A DNA stretch of 64,000 nucleotides, taken from Comamonas testosteroni. GTDB taxonomy: Bacteria > Pseudomonadota > Gammaproteobacteria > Burkholderiales > Burkholderiaceae_C. The DNA lies in contig CP044131.1 in NCBI GenBank assembly GCA_008727115.1, forward strand, positions 1,240,001 to 1,304,000. Direction: 5' to 3'. Position numbers and translations under genes: made by a program. The notes beneath the pieces were generated by a model. The model ran no database searches. It saw only the letters and a program-made list of their open reading frames with translations, and was not told the origin of the DNA. Positions 31,528 to 40,424 of the stretch are shown one piece after another. Numbering within the stretch: the first letter of the stretch is position 1; every line of letters starts with the position of its first letter.

Positions 31528-32367
31528 TTACATGCGGCCCAGCGCCTGCATCTTCCACACCAGCCAGAGCTTGCGCAGTGGCGTGAGGCTGATGCGCTGG
31601 TGCAGCACCTGGAAGTTTTCGGACTCGATCTCGCGCAGCAATGTGCGGTAGATGCTGGCCATCATCAGGCCAGGCTTCTGGGCACGGCGGTCGGCATCAG
31701 GCAGCAGGGCCAGTGCCTTGTCGTACAGGCCATGAGCGCGTTCGGCCTGAAAGCGCATCAAAGCCGTGAAGCGGTCCGAGTATTCGCGCTTGTTGATCTC
31801 ATGGGCCTTCACATCGAACTGCTGCAACTCGCTGATGGGCAGGTAGATGCGCCCGCGCATGGCGTCTTCGCCCACGTCGCGAATGATGTTGGTCAGCTGA
31901 AGGGCCTGGCCCAGAGCGTGGGCATATTCGGTGGTGCGATCGTCTACTTGACCAAAGATGCGTGCCGCCACTTCGCCCACGACCCCCGCGACCAGATGGC
32001 AGTAGCGCTGCAGACCGGCGTAGTCCAGGTAGCGGGTCTGGTCCAGATCCATCTGGCAGCCTTCGATGACGGCTTGAAGGTGGCGCTCTTCGATGCCATA
32101 GGCTTTGCTGTGGGGCATCAGGGCCTGCATCACGGGGTGCGAGGACTGGCCGGTGAAGGCCTTGTGCACCTCGGCCTTCCACCAGGCCAGCTTGGTGGCC
32201 GCGACGCCCGGGTCCGTGACCTCGTCGACTACGTCATCCACTTCGCGGCAAAAAGCATAGAAAGCCGTGATGGCAGCGCGACGCTCCTTGGGCAAAAAGA
32301 GAAAGGCGTAATAGAAGCTGCTGCCAGAAGAGGCGGCTTTGTCTTGGACGTACTGATCCGGATTCAT
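31528..32367 (-). CDS. hpnD: Presqualene diphosphate synthase HpnD
   Basis: Condenses two farnesyl diphosphates to presqualene diphosphate. Squalene/phytoene-synthase fold with the two Asp-rich motifs: EVDDVVDEV (about 42-50) and NIIRDVGEDAMRGRIYLP (about 160-178). 279 aa. Preceded by hpnC, with 148 nt between containing a repeat, and followed by hpnE 8 nt downstream. Confidence 0.93.
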   Translation of the reverse strand: MNPDQYVQDKAASSGSSFYYAFLFLPKERRAAITAFYAFCREVDDVVDEVTDPGVAATKLAWWKAEVHKAFTGQSSHPVMQALMPHSKAYGIEERHLQAVIEGCQMDLDQTRYLDYAGLQRYCHLVAGVVGEVAARIFGQVDDRTTEYAHALGQALQLTNIIRDVGEDAMRGRIYLPISELQQFDVKAHEINKREYSDRFTALMRFQAERAHGLYDKALALLPDADRRAQKPGLMMASIYRTLLREIESENFQVLHQRISLTPLRKLWLVWKMQALGRM

Positions 32368-32455
32368 AGGGGAAGCATTGTCCCATGGTGCGAGCCCCTG
32401 GCTGACACAAGAGTGAAATGCGCCAGGTGCATATAGTCAGGCGGCGATGAGTTGA

Positions 32456-32512
32456 CTCAAAATCAATAGCTGTAAGCGATTGACCAGTAAGGGATTAAGG
32501 CCTTTTTTGCCT
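32456..32512. repeat. AGCGCT-type intergenic repeat, divergent copy
   Basis: TCAAAATCAATAGCTGTAAGCG then ACCAGTAAGG and AAGGCCTTTTTTGCC. It matches the layout of the family, with a decayed second half. Lies between hpnC and hpnD. Confidence 0.5.
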
Positions 32513-32515
32513 AAT

Positions 32516-33463
32516 TTACATGCGCCATGTTTTCCAGAGCATGGCGGGTAGGTCTGCCTTTCCTAGCTTGATGCGCTGATAGAGGTTGCGACCTTGCATG
32601 GCATCCAGTCTGTCCAGAATTCGCAGTCCCCCTTGAATGACCAGGCGCAGCTCCCAGCCTGCGCGCCCTGGTAGCTGGTGGACCAGTGGTGATCCTTGCG
32701 TCATCAGAGTACGGGCCTGGTGGTTGAGCTCTGCCAGCAAGGCCTGAAGTGCAGGGGTCAAGGCTTTGGCTTCGGGCTGGATCACAGATCGTTCAATTCC
32801 ATGGCGGGCCAAATCGGAGTCCGTCAGGTAATGGCGCTGACGTGGCAAGTCCTGGCTCAGGTCCTGCCAGAAGTTGATGAGCTGCAAGGCCGTGCAAACG
32901 GCATCGCTTTGCGTCAAGGCCCTGGGGGTGTCCACGCCATAAAGGTGCAGCAGCAAGCGGCCGATGGGGTTGGCCGAGTGGCGGCAATAGTCCAGCAACT
33001 GGGCCGTGTTGGTGTAGGGGGTTTGAGAGGCTGTCATGCGCACGTCTTGCTCAAAGGCACGAAGCAGGTCGGCCAAAAGTGGCTTGGGCAACTGGTGGGC
33101 TTGCACCTGAACGGCCAGCGGGCCGAAGACCTGAGGCCAGGCGGTACCCGCCAGCATGGCGGCCTCATCAGCAGTGTTGAGCTGGTGCAGATCTTTCGCA
33201 TACTGCTGCAGCAGTGACAGGCGTTGCTCGGTACTGAAGTCGCCTTCATCGGCCAGGTCATCTGCGGTGCGGGCAAAGTGATAAATGGCTGCGATGGGAG
33301 CGCGCAGGCGGGGAGGGCACAGCCAGGACGCGACGGGGAAATTCTCGTAATGCGTGATGCTGGCGGGTGCCTGCGGAGTGATGCTTGCGGAGGATTGTTG
33401 ATTCACGGGCCGTATTGTGAACCGGGAGTGGGCAAGACGGCGACTGCTGGCCGGATGCTGCAA
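32516..33463 (-). CDS. hpnC: Hydroxysqualene synthase HpnC
   Basis: Converts presqualene diphosphate to hydroxysqualene. Squalene/phytoene-synthase fold with FARTADDLADEGD (first Asp motif, about 62-74) and LINFWQDLSQDLPRQRHYL (second, about 190-208), the HpnC-type pattern. The ATG at 33463 adds a basic tail; a GTG at 33406 (19 residues shorter) is an alternative. First gene of hpnCDE. No squalene-hopene cyclase is in view. Confidence 0.9.
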   Translation of the reverse strand: MQHPASSRRLAHSRFTIRPVNQQSSASITPQAPASITHYENFPVASWLCPPRLRAPIAAIYHFARTADDLADEGDFSTEQRLSLLQQYAKDLHQLNTADEAAMLAGTAWPQVFGPLAVQVQAHQLPKPLLADLLRAFEQDVRMTASQTPYTNTAQLLDYCRHSANPIGRLLLHLYGVDTPRALTQSDAVCTALQLINFWQDLSQDLPRQRHYLTDSDLARHGIERSVIQPEAKALTPALQALLAELNHQARTLMTQGSPLVHQLPGRAGWELRLVIQGGLRILDRLDAMQGRNLYQRIKLGKADLPAMLWKTWRM

Positions 33464-33567
33464 AAAGCCTGCATGAAAAATGCACGAACGTGCACAATCA
33501 GCGCTGATTGGTGTGCAGCTGCCCGTCGGGCGGCTGTGCTTTTTTATTTCTACAAGCCCAGAGCACC

Positions 33568-34827
33568 ATGGCTGTTTTGTCTTCTCGCTGTCTTGTCGTT
33601 TCGTCTTTGCTGCGCCGCACTTCTGTGCCTTTGCTGGCCTTGTCTGTCATGGCTTCAGCCGCTTTTTTGACGGCCTGCTCCAAGAAGGAGGTGGCGCCCG
33701 ATCCGGTGCGCGCGGTCAAGCTGGTGACCGTGGGTGAAGGGCGGGTTGAGTCTGCACAGGACTATGCCGGCGATGTGCGAGCCCGCGTGGAGTCACGCCT
33801 GGGCTTTAGGGTGGGTGGAAAAATTACCCGGCGCGAAGTGGAGCTGGGCCAGCATGTGAAAGCAGGTCAGGTGCTGGCGCGCCTGGATGCGCGTGACTAC
33901 CAGCTCAGCGCCGAGGCGGCGCGAGCCCAGGTGACCTCGGCCACCACGCAACGCGATCTGGCGCAGGCCAATGTGCAGCGCTTTCGCACGCTGCGTGCAC
34001 AAAACTTCATCAGTGCGGCTGAGATGGAGCGCCATGAGGCCAACCTGAAGGCGGCCCAGGCTTCACTGGATCAGGCGCGAGCTCAGCTGTCGGGTCAGGC
34101 CAATCAGGAAAATTACACCCAGCTGCTGGCTGATGTCGATGGCGTCGTCACCAGCGTGGATGCGGAGCCGGGTCAGGTGGTGGCCGCTGGTACCCCGGTG
34201 GTACGCATTGCGCAAGATGGTGCGCGTGATGCGGTGTTCAGCGTGCCCGAGGACAGGCGTGCCGCGCTCAAGCTGGGCCAAAGCGTTCAAGTGCGGCTGT
34301 GGTCCGACGAGTCTCAGGCCCTGACGGCCCGTGTGCGTGAAGTGGCAGCCAGTGCAGACCCGGTAACGCGTACCTTTGTGGTCAAGGCCCAGCTCGACGC
34401 TGCTCCGCTGCCGGCCTTGGGCTCCACCGTACGTGTGACGCTGGAGGGCGTGAGCGTGAATGGCGGTGCTGTGGGTGAGAAGGTCATCAAGCTGCCAACG
34501 ACGGCTTTGCGCCAGGAGGGAGGCGGAGGGCAGGGCACGGCTGTGTGGGTGTATGACAAGGACAGCAGCACGGTCCAGCTGCAGCCGGTGAAGGTCGCCA
34601 GTGCAGACGGCAATGAGGCTGTGATTGCCTCGGGTCTGCAGCCGGGTATGCAGGTGGTGGCTACGGGCGTGCATGTTCTGACTCCAGGGCAGAAGGTCAC
34701 GGTCTATCGCGATAAATACGCCAAGCCAGAGCAGGATTTGGCATCAAATCAGGCTCAAGCGCATACTGGTAAAGCGCTGACAGCTCCTGAAAAAGGAGTT
34801 GCTCAGCCAGCGGAGGCTGGTCAATGA
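33568..34827 (+). CDS. RND efflux periplasmic adaptor (membrane fusion lipoprotein)
   Basis: Lipid-anchored adaptor linking the RND pump to an outer-membrane channel. Signal with lipobox LTAC near residue 17-20 of the mature start region, lipoyl half-motifs RVGGKITRREVELGQHVKAGQVLARLD and DGVVTSVDAEPGQVVAAGTPVV, a helical hairpin between them, beta-barrel and membrane-proximal domains after. ATG 33568 is used; the frame is open to 33508. Residues from about 391 on are encoded by an intergenic-type repeat (34740-34803). The stop overlaps the pump start (ATGA). Confidence 0.92.
   Translation: MAVLSSRCLVVSSLLRRTSVPLLALSVMASAAFLTACSKKEVAPDPVRAVKLVTVGEGRVESAQDYAGDVRARVESRLGFRVGGKITRREVELGQHVKAGQVLARLDARDYQLSAEAARAQVTSATTQRDLAQANVQRFRTLRAQNFISAAEMERHEANLKAAQASLDQARAQLSGQANQENYTQLLADVDGVVTSVDAEPGQVVAAGTPVVRIAQDGARDAVFSVPEDRRAALKLGQSVQVRLWSDESQALTARVREVAASADPVTRTFVVKAQLDAAPLPALGSTVRVTLEGVSVNGGAVGEKVIKLPTTALRQEGGGGQGTAVWVYDKDSSTVQLQPVKVASADGNEAVIASGLQPGMQVVATGVHVLTPGQKVTVYRDKYAKPEQDLASNQAQAHTGKALTAPEKGVAQPAEAGQ
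34740..34803. repeat. AGCGCT-type repeat inside a coding sequence
   Basis: CATCAAATCAGGCTCAAGCG, then TACTGGTAAAGCGCTGACAGCTCC and a GGAG end: the same family as 24601 and 50424, but read through as the C-terminal tail of the RND adaptor. Confidence 0.65.
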
Positions 34828-37800
34828 GCGGCTCTGAACACCCAAAGGCCACTGGCGCGCATTTCAACCTCTCTCGTTGGGCGCTTGATCATGTGGCGCT
34901 GACGCGCTACTTCATGGTGGTGCTGATGCTGCTGGGCTTTGCCGCGTTTTTTCAGTTGGGGCAGGACGAGGACCCGCCTTTTACCTTCCGCGCCATGGTG
35001 ATTCGCACTTACTGGCCTGGTGCCACTGCCGAGCAGGTGGCCCAGCAGGTGACGGACAAGATTGAGCGCACGCTGCAGGAGGTGCCTTATGCCGACAAGA
35101 TCAGCAGCTACTCCAAGCCTGGTGAGTCGCAGGTCATCTTCCAGCTCAAGGACTACTCGCCACCCAAAGAGGTGCCGCAGCTTTGGTACACCGTGCGCAA
35201 AAAGGTAGGCGATATGCGCTACACCCTGCCGCAGGGAGTGCAAGGACCTTTCTTTAACGACGATTTTGGCGATGTCTATGGCGTGATCTATGCGCTGCAA
35301 GCCAAAGGCTTTAGCTATGCGGAACTCAAAACACTGGCCGATGACGTGCGCCAGCAATTGCTGCAGGTGTCTGACGTTGCCAAGGTGGAGCAGTTTGGCG
35401 TGCAGGATGAGAAGGTCTATGTGGAGTTGTCGCAGCGCGCCACGCAGATGGGGCTGAACCTTAAACAGGTGCTCAATCAGCTCAATCAGCAAAACGCCGT
35501 GGTGTCTGCTGGCACCTTGCAGACGCCTGCTGAAACGATTGCCCTGAGGGTGCAGGGCCAGTTCAACGACCTAGAGCAACTGCGCGCCATGCCCATCATT
35601 GGTCAGGGCGGGGCACAGTTGCGCCTGGGTGATATTGCCGAGGTCAGCCGGGGCTATGCCGATCCGGCCAATGTCATGGTGCGCTTTCAGGGCGAACCTA
35701 CGCTGGCCTTGGGTGTCTCCATGATCAAGGGGGGAGACATCATTGCCCTGGGCAAGGCCTTGACGCAGGCGACGGACCGCATTGCCAAAAGCCTGCCCGT
35801 GGGGGTGACGCTGAGCAATATGCAAAACCAGCCCAAGGCGGTGGCAGATTCGGTCAGCGAGTTTCTGCATGTGCTGATCGAGGCCGTGGCCGTGGTGCTG
35901 GCCGTGAGCTTTCTGAGTCTGGGTCTGCACAGGCGTGAGGGCCAGCATCCGTTGTGGAAGCGCTGGTATATCGATCCACGACCCGGTCTGGTGGTGGGCA
36001 TCACCATTCCTTTGGTGCTGGCCGCCACCTTTTTGGCCATGTGGTACTGGGATATCGGGCTGCACAAGGTGTCTCTGGGCTCTCTCATCATCGCGCTGGG
36101 CCTGCTGGTGGACGACGCCATCATTGCCGTGGAGATGATGGTGCGCAAGATGGAGGAGGGCTACGACAGGTACCGAGCCGCCACCTTTGCCTATGAGATC
36201 ACCGCCAAGCCCATGCTGACGGGTACGCTGATTACGGCGGCGGGCTTCTTGCCCATCGGCATGGCCAAGTCCATGACGGGCGAATACACCTTTGCCATCT
36301 TCGCGGTGACGGTGATTGCACTGGTGCTGAGCTGGTTTGCCTCGGTATATTTCGTGCCCTATCTGGGGCTGTTGCTGCTGAAAAAGCCACCGCATGCAGC
36401 CACGCTGCCGCCCGAAGTGGCTTCGGGCGAAGTGTCTGCTGAAGAGGCGGGCATCGACACCAATGCTGGCGAGCATGAGCTGTTCGATACGCCTTTCTAC
36501 AACCGCTTTCGCCGTACGGTGAACTGGTGTGTTCAGCATCGCTGGCTGACGATTGGTGCGACGGTGCTGGTCTTTGTGCTGGGGCTGGCAGGCATGGCCA
36601 AGGTGCAGCAGCAGTTCTTTCCGGACTCCAGCCGGCCTGAGGTGCTGATGGATATATGGTTCCCCGAAGGTACTTCCCTGCAGGCCAACAAGGAGGTGAC
36701 GCTGCGAGTCGAGCAGCGCATGCTGCAGCTCGAAGGGGTGGAGTCGGTCAGCGAATGGATTGGCTCGGGTGTGCCGCGCTTTTACCTGCCGCTTGACCAA
36801 GTCTTCCCGCAGAACAACGTCTCGCAGTTCATTCTGGTGGCCAAGGACTTGAAGGCGCGCGAGGAAGTTCGAAAGAGGCTGCCGGCGTTGATGGCCGAGG
36901 AATTTCCGGAGGTACGTGCACGCTCCAAGCTGCTGCCCAATGGCCCGCCCGTGCAGTATCCGGTGCAGTTCCGTGTCTTGGGCTCTGATCCTGCCAAACT
37001 GCGCAGCTATGCCGATGAGGTGAAAAAACTCATGCAGGACAGCGTCAATATGCGTGGCGTGAATGACAACTGGAATGAGTCCGTCAAGGTCATTCGCCTG
37101 CAGGTCGACCAGGACAAAGCGCGGGCGCTGGGCGTGAGCAGCCAGTCCATTGCAGAGGCGACCAGCGCCAACTTCAGTGGAAGCACGGTCGGGCAGTTTC
37201 GGGAGGGGGACAAGCTTATTGATATCGTGATGCGTGCGCCCAGGCAGGACAGGGATGCGATCACTGATGTGGCTGGGGTTTATGTAACCACGGCAGGTGG
37301 GCAGTCGATTGCGCTGACTCAAATCGCCAAGCCAGTCATGACCTGGGAGCCTGGTGTGATGTGGCGTGAGAAACGCAGCTTTGCGATTACGGTTCAAGGC
37401 GATGTGCGCGAAGGCCTGCAGGGAGCCACTGTGACCCATGAGCTGCTGCCTGCGCTGCGCGAGCTGGAAGAGGTCTGGCACGCAGCTGGCGATACGGCTT
37501 ATCGCATTGAGGTGGCCGGTGCCGTCGAGGAAAGTTCCAAAGGCTCTGGAGCCATCGTGGCAGGCATTCCGGTTTTGCTGTTCCTGACGTTCACGCTGCT
37601 CATGCTGCAGCTGCGCAGCGTCAGCCGCTCTTTGCTGGTGTTCATCACCGGGCCACTGGGTATTCCTGGTGTAGCAGCAGCCTTGCTGCTGCTCAATCGC
37701 CCTTTTGGCTTTGTCGCTCTGCTGGGAGTGGTGGCCTTGATGGGAATGATTCAGCGCAACTCTGTCATTTTGGTTGACCGGATCGAGAGTGCTCGTGCGC

Positions 37801-38033
37801 AAGGGGTACCGGCTTGGGATGCGATTGTGGAGGCGGCGGTACATCGCCTGCGCCCCATTGTCCTGACGGCTGCAGCGGCTGTGCTGGCCATGATCCCGCT
37901 CTCGCGCAGCGTGTTCTGGGGGCCTATGGCCGTTGCCATCATGGGGGGGTTGATCGTGGCGACGGTATTGACCTTGCTGGCATTGCCGGCGATGTACGCG
38001 GCAGTGTTTCGCATCAGAAAGGCGGAGGCCTGA
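34824..38033 (+). CDS. RND-family efflux transporter permease
   Basis: Proton-driven trimeric inner-membrane exporter of the AcrB superfamily. 1,069 aa with 12 TM helices and two large periplasmic loops. N-terminal LTRYFMVVLMLLG, then motif GLLVDDAIIAVEMM with the paired Asp of the proton relay in TM4, and GVVALMGMIQRNSVILVDRIE in TM11. Domain pattern (QDEDPPFTFR start) resembles the TriC/VexK-like subgroup. Co-translated with the adaptor; no outer-membrane channel or regulator gene is adjacent. Substrate unknown. Confidence 0.93.
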   Translation: MSGSEHPKATGAHFNLSRWALDHVALTRYFMVVLMLLGFAAFFQLGQDEDPPFTFRAMVIRTYWPGATAEQVAQQVTDKIERTLQEVPYADKISSYSKPGESQVIFQLKDYSPPKEVPQLWYTVRKKVGDMRYTLPQGVQGPFFNDDFGDVYGVIYALQAKGFSYAELKTLADDVRQQLLQVSDVAKVEQFGVQDEKVYVELSQRATQMGLNLKQVLNQLNQQNAVVSAGTLQTPAETIALRVQGQFNDLEQLRAMPIIGQGGAQLRLGDIAEVSRGYADPANVMVRFQGEPTLALGVSMIKGGDIIALGKALTQATDRIAKSLPVGVTLSNMQNQPKAVADSVSEFLHVLIEAVAVVLAVSFLSLGLHRREGQHPLWKRWYIDPRPGLVVGITIPLVLAATFLAMWYWDIGLHKVSLGSLIIALGLLVDDAIIAVEMMVRKMEEGYDRYRAATFAYEITAKPMLTGTLITAAGFLPIGMAKSMTGEYTFAIFAVTVIALVLSWFASVYFVPYLGLLLLKKPPHAATLPPEVASGEVSAEEAGIDTNAGEHELFDTPFYNRFRRTVNWCVQHRWLTIGATVLVFVLGLAGMAKVQQQFFPDSSRPEVLMDIWFPEGTSLQANKEVTLRVEQRMLQLEGVESVSEWIGSGVPRFYLPLDQVFPQNNVSQFILVAKDLKAREEVRKRLPALMAEEFPEVRARSKLLPNGPPVQYPVQFRVLGSDPAKLRSYADEVKKLMQDSVNMRGVNDNWNESVKVIRLQVDQDKARALGVSSQSIAEATSANFSGSTVGQFREGDKLIDIVMRAPRQDRDAITDVAGVYVTTAGGQSIALTQIAKPVMTWEPGVMWREKRSFAITVQGDVREGLQGATVTHELLPALRELEEVWHAAGDTAYRIEVAGAVEESSKGSGAIVAGIPVLLFLTFTLLMLQLRSVSRSLLVFITGPLGIPGVAAALLLLNRPFGFVALLGVVALMGMIQRNSVILVDRIESARAQGVPAWDAIVEAAVHRLRPIVLTAAAAVLAMIPLSRSVFWGPMAVAIMGGLIVATVLTLLALPAMYAAVFRIRKAEA

Positions 38034-38117
38034 GCGCGCTTTGTACAGAGCGCACTCAATTTGCGGCTAGAATCTGCGCCTTGACCTCAGTAAGCGTAGA
38101 TTTGCGCATTGCTGACC

Positions 38118-38204
38118 GCGCGGGTGGCGAAATTGGTAGACGCACCAGGTTTAGGTCCTGACGGTGGCAACACCGTGCCGGTTCGAGTCCGGCTCCGCGC
38201 ACCA
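38118..38204 (+). tRNA. tRNA-Leu (anticodon UAG), prophage integration site
   Basis: Acceptor GCGCGGG / TCCGCGC, anticodon loop TTTAGGT with TAG, long variable arm, T loop TTCGAGT, encoded CCA. The phage integrase starts 192 nt downstream, so the 3' half of this gene is the expected attachment core. Confidence 0.95.
38173..38204 (+). other. Putative attL within the 3' end of tRNA-Leu
   Basis: P2-type integrases commonly use the T arm to CCA end of a tRNA. The matching copy (attR) would lie beyond the right edge, so the core length cannot be fixed here. Confidence 0.4.
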
Positions 38205-38240
38205 CGAATAAAAACCGCTTAAACCAAGCGAACCCTGCAT

Positions 38241-38274
38241 AAGCCCGCTTTCTCCTATGAGAGCGGGCTTTTTT
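38241..38274 (+). terminator. Terminator after tRNA-Leu
   Basis: Stem AAGCCCGCT / AGCGGGCTT, a 12-nt loop, then Ts. Closes the tRNA transcript before the integrase. Confidence 0.85.
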
Positions 38275-38395
38275 CTTGCCTATTTTTCGTTGGGCGTTCC
38301 TACCGAATCCAGCAGAATACTGTTTAAAACTACAGCCCCTTCCCGCGCGGTTCCCGTTCCCGATCCCGCGCGGGATTTGGCAGCAAGGATTTGAT

Positions 38396-39412
38396 ATGGC
38401 GTATCTGAGGAAGGTTAAGAACGGCTGGCGCGCGGAAGTTGAGCGGGCAGGCGTGCGCAAGACGGCCACACGGCCCACAAAGGCAGAGGCTCAGGCTTGG
38501 GCCGTGGCCGAAGAGGCGGCGATTCTGGCTGGCGCGCGGGGAGAATTCCCGCAACGCACGTTGGCAGAGGCGGTTGAGCGCTACCGCAACGAGGTCACAA
38601 ACAAAAAGACCGGCAGCACCGTGCGGGCCGACAACCTGCGCTTTGATGCCTGGCTGCGGGACTACCCCGAGCTGGCAAATAAGGTTTTTCACCAGATCAC
38701 CGGCAACGATCTTGCTGCGTGGCGCGATGCCCGTTTGCAGCATGTCAGCGGTGCCAGCGTGTTGCGTGAGGCTCAGCAGTACCGACCCATATGGACGCTC
38801 GCCACCAAGCAATGGAAGTGGGCAGGCTCAAGCCCATGGAAAGAAATCACGCTGCCAGCTGCATCGTATGCGCGCCGTCGTGTAAGCAGTTGGATGGAAA
38901 TTCGCCTGATCCTGCGCTCTGCAGGTGTCTCTCTTCGCACTGCACCGCGCACGCTTATGCAAGAAACAGGCTGGGCCATGATGATTGCCTTGCACAACGC
39001 ATTCCGCAGCGGTGAGATTCTGAGGATGGCCCGCAGCACGGTTGACCTCAAGCGCAAGGTGTACGAGCTGCCGCATCACAAAACCGAAGCCCTTGTGGGG
39101 GCACGCCGCGTGCCTTTGGCCAGGCGAACGGTGAGGCTGTTGAAAATCCTTGAAGAAAATGCGATTCGTGAAGGCCGGGACAACTACTTCACGATCAGTG
39201 ATGACAGCCGGGATGCCATTTACCGCAAGCTGCGTGACCGCTGCATGGTGGAAGGGCTACGCTTTCACGATCTGCGCGCCACATCATTGACTCTGCTCAG
39301 CAAAAAGGTCGATGTAATGACGCTGGCCCGCATCAGTGGCCATGTCAACATCAATGAGCTTTTCAATACTTATTACAGGGAATCTGCAGAGCAGATTGCT
39401 TCAAGAATTTGA
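38396..39412 (+). CDS. int: Prophage tyrosine-recombinase integrase
   Basis: Site-specific recombinase for integration and excision. ATG 38396 (AAGGA 7 nt upstream) gives MAYLRKVKNGWRAEVERAG, an arm-binding domain, then a SAM-like core-binding domain (about 60-155). The catalytic domain has box I with Arg in ALHNAFRSGEILRM, Lys in PHHKTEA, box II HDLRATSLTL and HVNINELFNTYY with the nucleophile Tyr near the end. Plus strand, convergent with the early operon's excisionase candidate. The upstream frame to 38276 is repeat and leader sequence. Confidence 0.93.
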   Translation: MAYLRKVKNGWRAEVERAGVRKTATRPTKAEAQAWAVAEEAAILAGARGEFPQRTLAEAVERYRNEVTNKKTGSTVRADNLRFDAWLRDYPELANKVFHQITGNDLAAWRDARLQHVSGASVLREAQQYRPIWTLATKQWKWAGSSPWKEITLPAASYARRRVSSWMEIRLILRSAGVSLRTAPRTLMQETGWAMMIALHNAFRSGEILRMARSTVDLKRKVYELPHHKTEALVGARRVPLARRTVRLLKILEENAIREGRDNYFTISDDSRDAIYRKLRDRCMVEGLRFHDLRATSLTLLSKKVDVMTLARISGHVNINELFNTYYRESAEQIASRI

Positions 39413-39420
39413 TTCTTTGT

Positions 39421-39927
39421 CTATTTATATACATTACTGATAAAGCGATTAGCTTTACTGTATATCGTCCTTTTATCAGTAGTTGTTACTTCTATTTTAT
39501 AAAGTGGCCCTTGAAGTTGGAGAGAGTATGGGTCACCTCTCCGTATCGTGTGTTTAAGCTCAATCGCTTGATTTGTCTCTATCTTTATCGGTGCTCCGCA
39601 ATGTAGCGTGAGACTGATCATTTTAAAGCGTGAGAATTTTCTTGTTTTATAGAATTTAATTGGATTTTTAATTATTTGCGAAATAATTCTTCTCAAAGAT
39701 TCCGGTGATCGTGCCCTGCACTCAGATATATATAGTGTCTGTTTCCCAATGTTGGTGATGCTGGCTGAAATTGAATGATCTTTTTCAGGGACAAAACTTA
39801 CATGAATGGAAGGTGTGATTATTAAAGGATTTAGCCAGTGTTTGCATGATTTGTATGCCACCAGTATTACAGTCACGTATCCAATAACTGCTGCAATTTT
39901 ATTCAGATTGGAAATAATTTCGTCCAT
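39421..39927 (-). CDS. AT-rich hypothetical membrane-anchored protein (168 aa)
   Basis: One N-terminal TM helix (about residues 11-27, IAAVIGYVTVILVAY), then a short linker and a soluble, beta-rich domain (from about 38) with Ile/Ser/Thr-rich strands resembling an immunoglobulin-like fold. Strongly AT-rich with codon use unlike the rest of the prophage, which points to separate acquisition. Lies between the integrase and the AlpA-like gene, a common place for lysogen-expressed cargo. No family recognised. Confidence 0.65.
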   Translation of the reverse strand: MDEIISNLNKIAAVIGYVTVILVAYKSCKHWLNPLIITPSIHVSFVPEKDHSISASITNIGKQTLYISECRARSPESLRRIISQIIKNPIKFYKTRKFSRFKMISLTLHCGAPIKIETNQAIELKHTIRRGDPYSLQLQGPLYKIEVTTTDKRTIYSKANRFISNVYK

Positions 39928-39944
39928 TTTTTGATGACCTCATT

Positions 39945-40160
39945 CTAATTTCCGGTTTCCATCCATTTGAGCACATCTATTGTGCGCCAGTACCGCAGGC
40001 GTCGGCTCACGTTAATGAATGGCCTGGGAAAGTCTGGGCGCTTTGTGATGCGATCAGTGACGTGCTCGCGTGTCACACCCAGCATCTCGGCAATTCCTGC
40101 TGTATCCAGACGAGGCACTGAGCTGGCCATGGGGCCTTGTTGGATGGTGGTGGTATTCAT
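39945..40160 (-). CDS. AlpA-like helix-turn-helix protein, candidate excisionase
   Basis: About 71 aa from ATG 40160 (the frame is open to 40226). The C-terminal half matches a winged-HTH of the MerR/AlpA type: LDTAGIAEMLGVTREHVTDRI then RPDFPRPF and RRLRYWRTIDVLKWM. Such proteins activate or direct excision. It is the last recognised gene of the leftward early operon, next to the convergent integrase, which fits an excisionase (Cox/Xis) role. Confidence 0.7.
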   Translation of the reverse strand: MNTTTIQQGPMASSVPRLDTAGIAEMLGVTREHVTDRITKRPDFPRPFINVSRRLRYWRTIDVLKWMETGN

Positions 40161-40185
40161 ATCTGTTTTCCTGTTCTTATGTTCG

Positions 40186-40296
40186 TCAGCGGAATGCCTT
40201 GATGACGGCTGCGATGGCTTCACCAATAACAGCTATCAGCACAATAGAGCCAAGAAAGTGCCAAACGCTTTGAAAAATAAAAGCTAGGACGGTCAT
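40186..40296 (-). CDS. 36-aa single-helix membrane peptide
   Basis: MTVLAFIFQSVWHFLGSIVL continuing with AVIGEAIAAVIKAFR: one TM helix and a basic C terminus. GAGGGAG 7 nt before the ATG; its ATGA overlaps the stop of the preceding gene. Function unknown. Confidence 0.6.
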   Translation of the reverse strand: MTVLAFIFQSVWHFLGSIVLIAVIGEAIAAVIKAFR

Positions 40297-40421
40297 TTCT
40301 TTACTCCCTCTTGCGCCTGGGCGCGTTTGTCATAGACGCCGCGCTCTGTCATGACTTTGATCAGTTCAGTGGTGCCTGGGCGATCAATTCCGATCCAGTC
40401 TTCTCTCTTCATATTAGTCAT
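40293..40421 (-). CDS. 42-aa hypothetical phage protein
   Basis: Begins MTNMKREDWIGIDRPGTTEL, polar and basic. Stop overlaps the next start (ATGA at 40293-40296), and its own ATG lies 3 nt from the stop of the 67-aa gene upstream. The tight packing supports coding. No family recognised. Confidence 0.55.
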   Translation of the reverse strand: MTNMKREDWIGIDRPGTTELIKVMTERGVYDKRAQAQEGVKK

Positions 40422-40424
40422 GGC

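Noticed and set aside
35571-37844. 757-aa minus-strand frame
   Set aside because: Antisense to the clear RND permease; long shadow frames are common in GC-rich coding DNA and its sequence has no domain.
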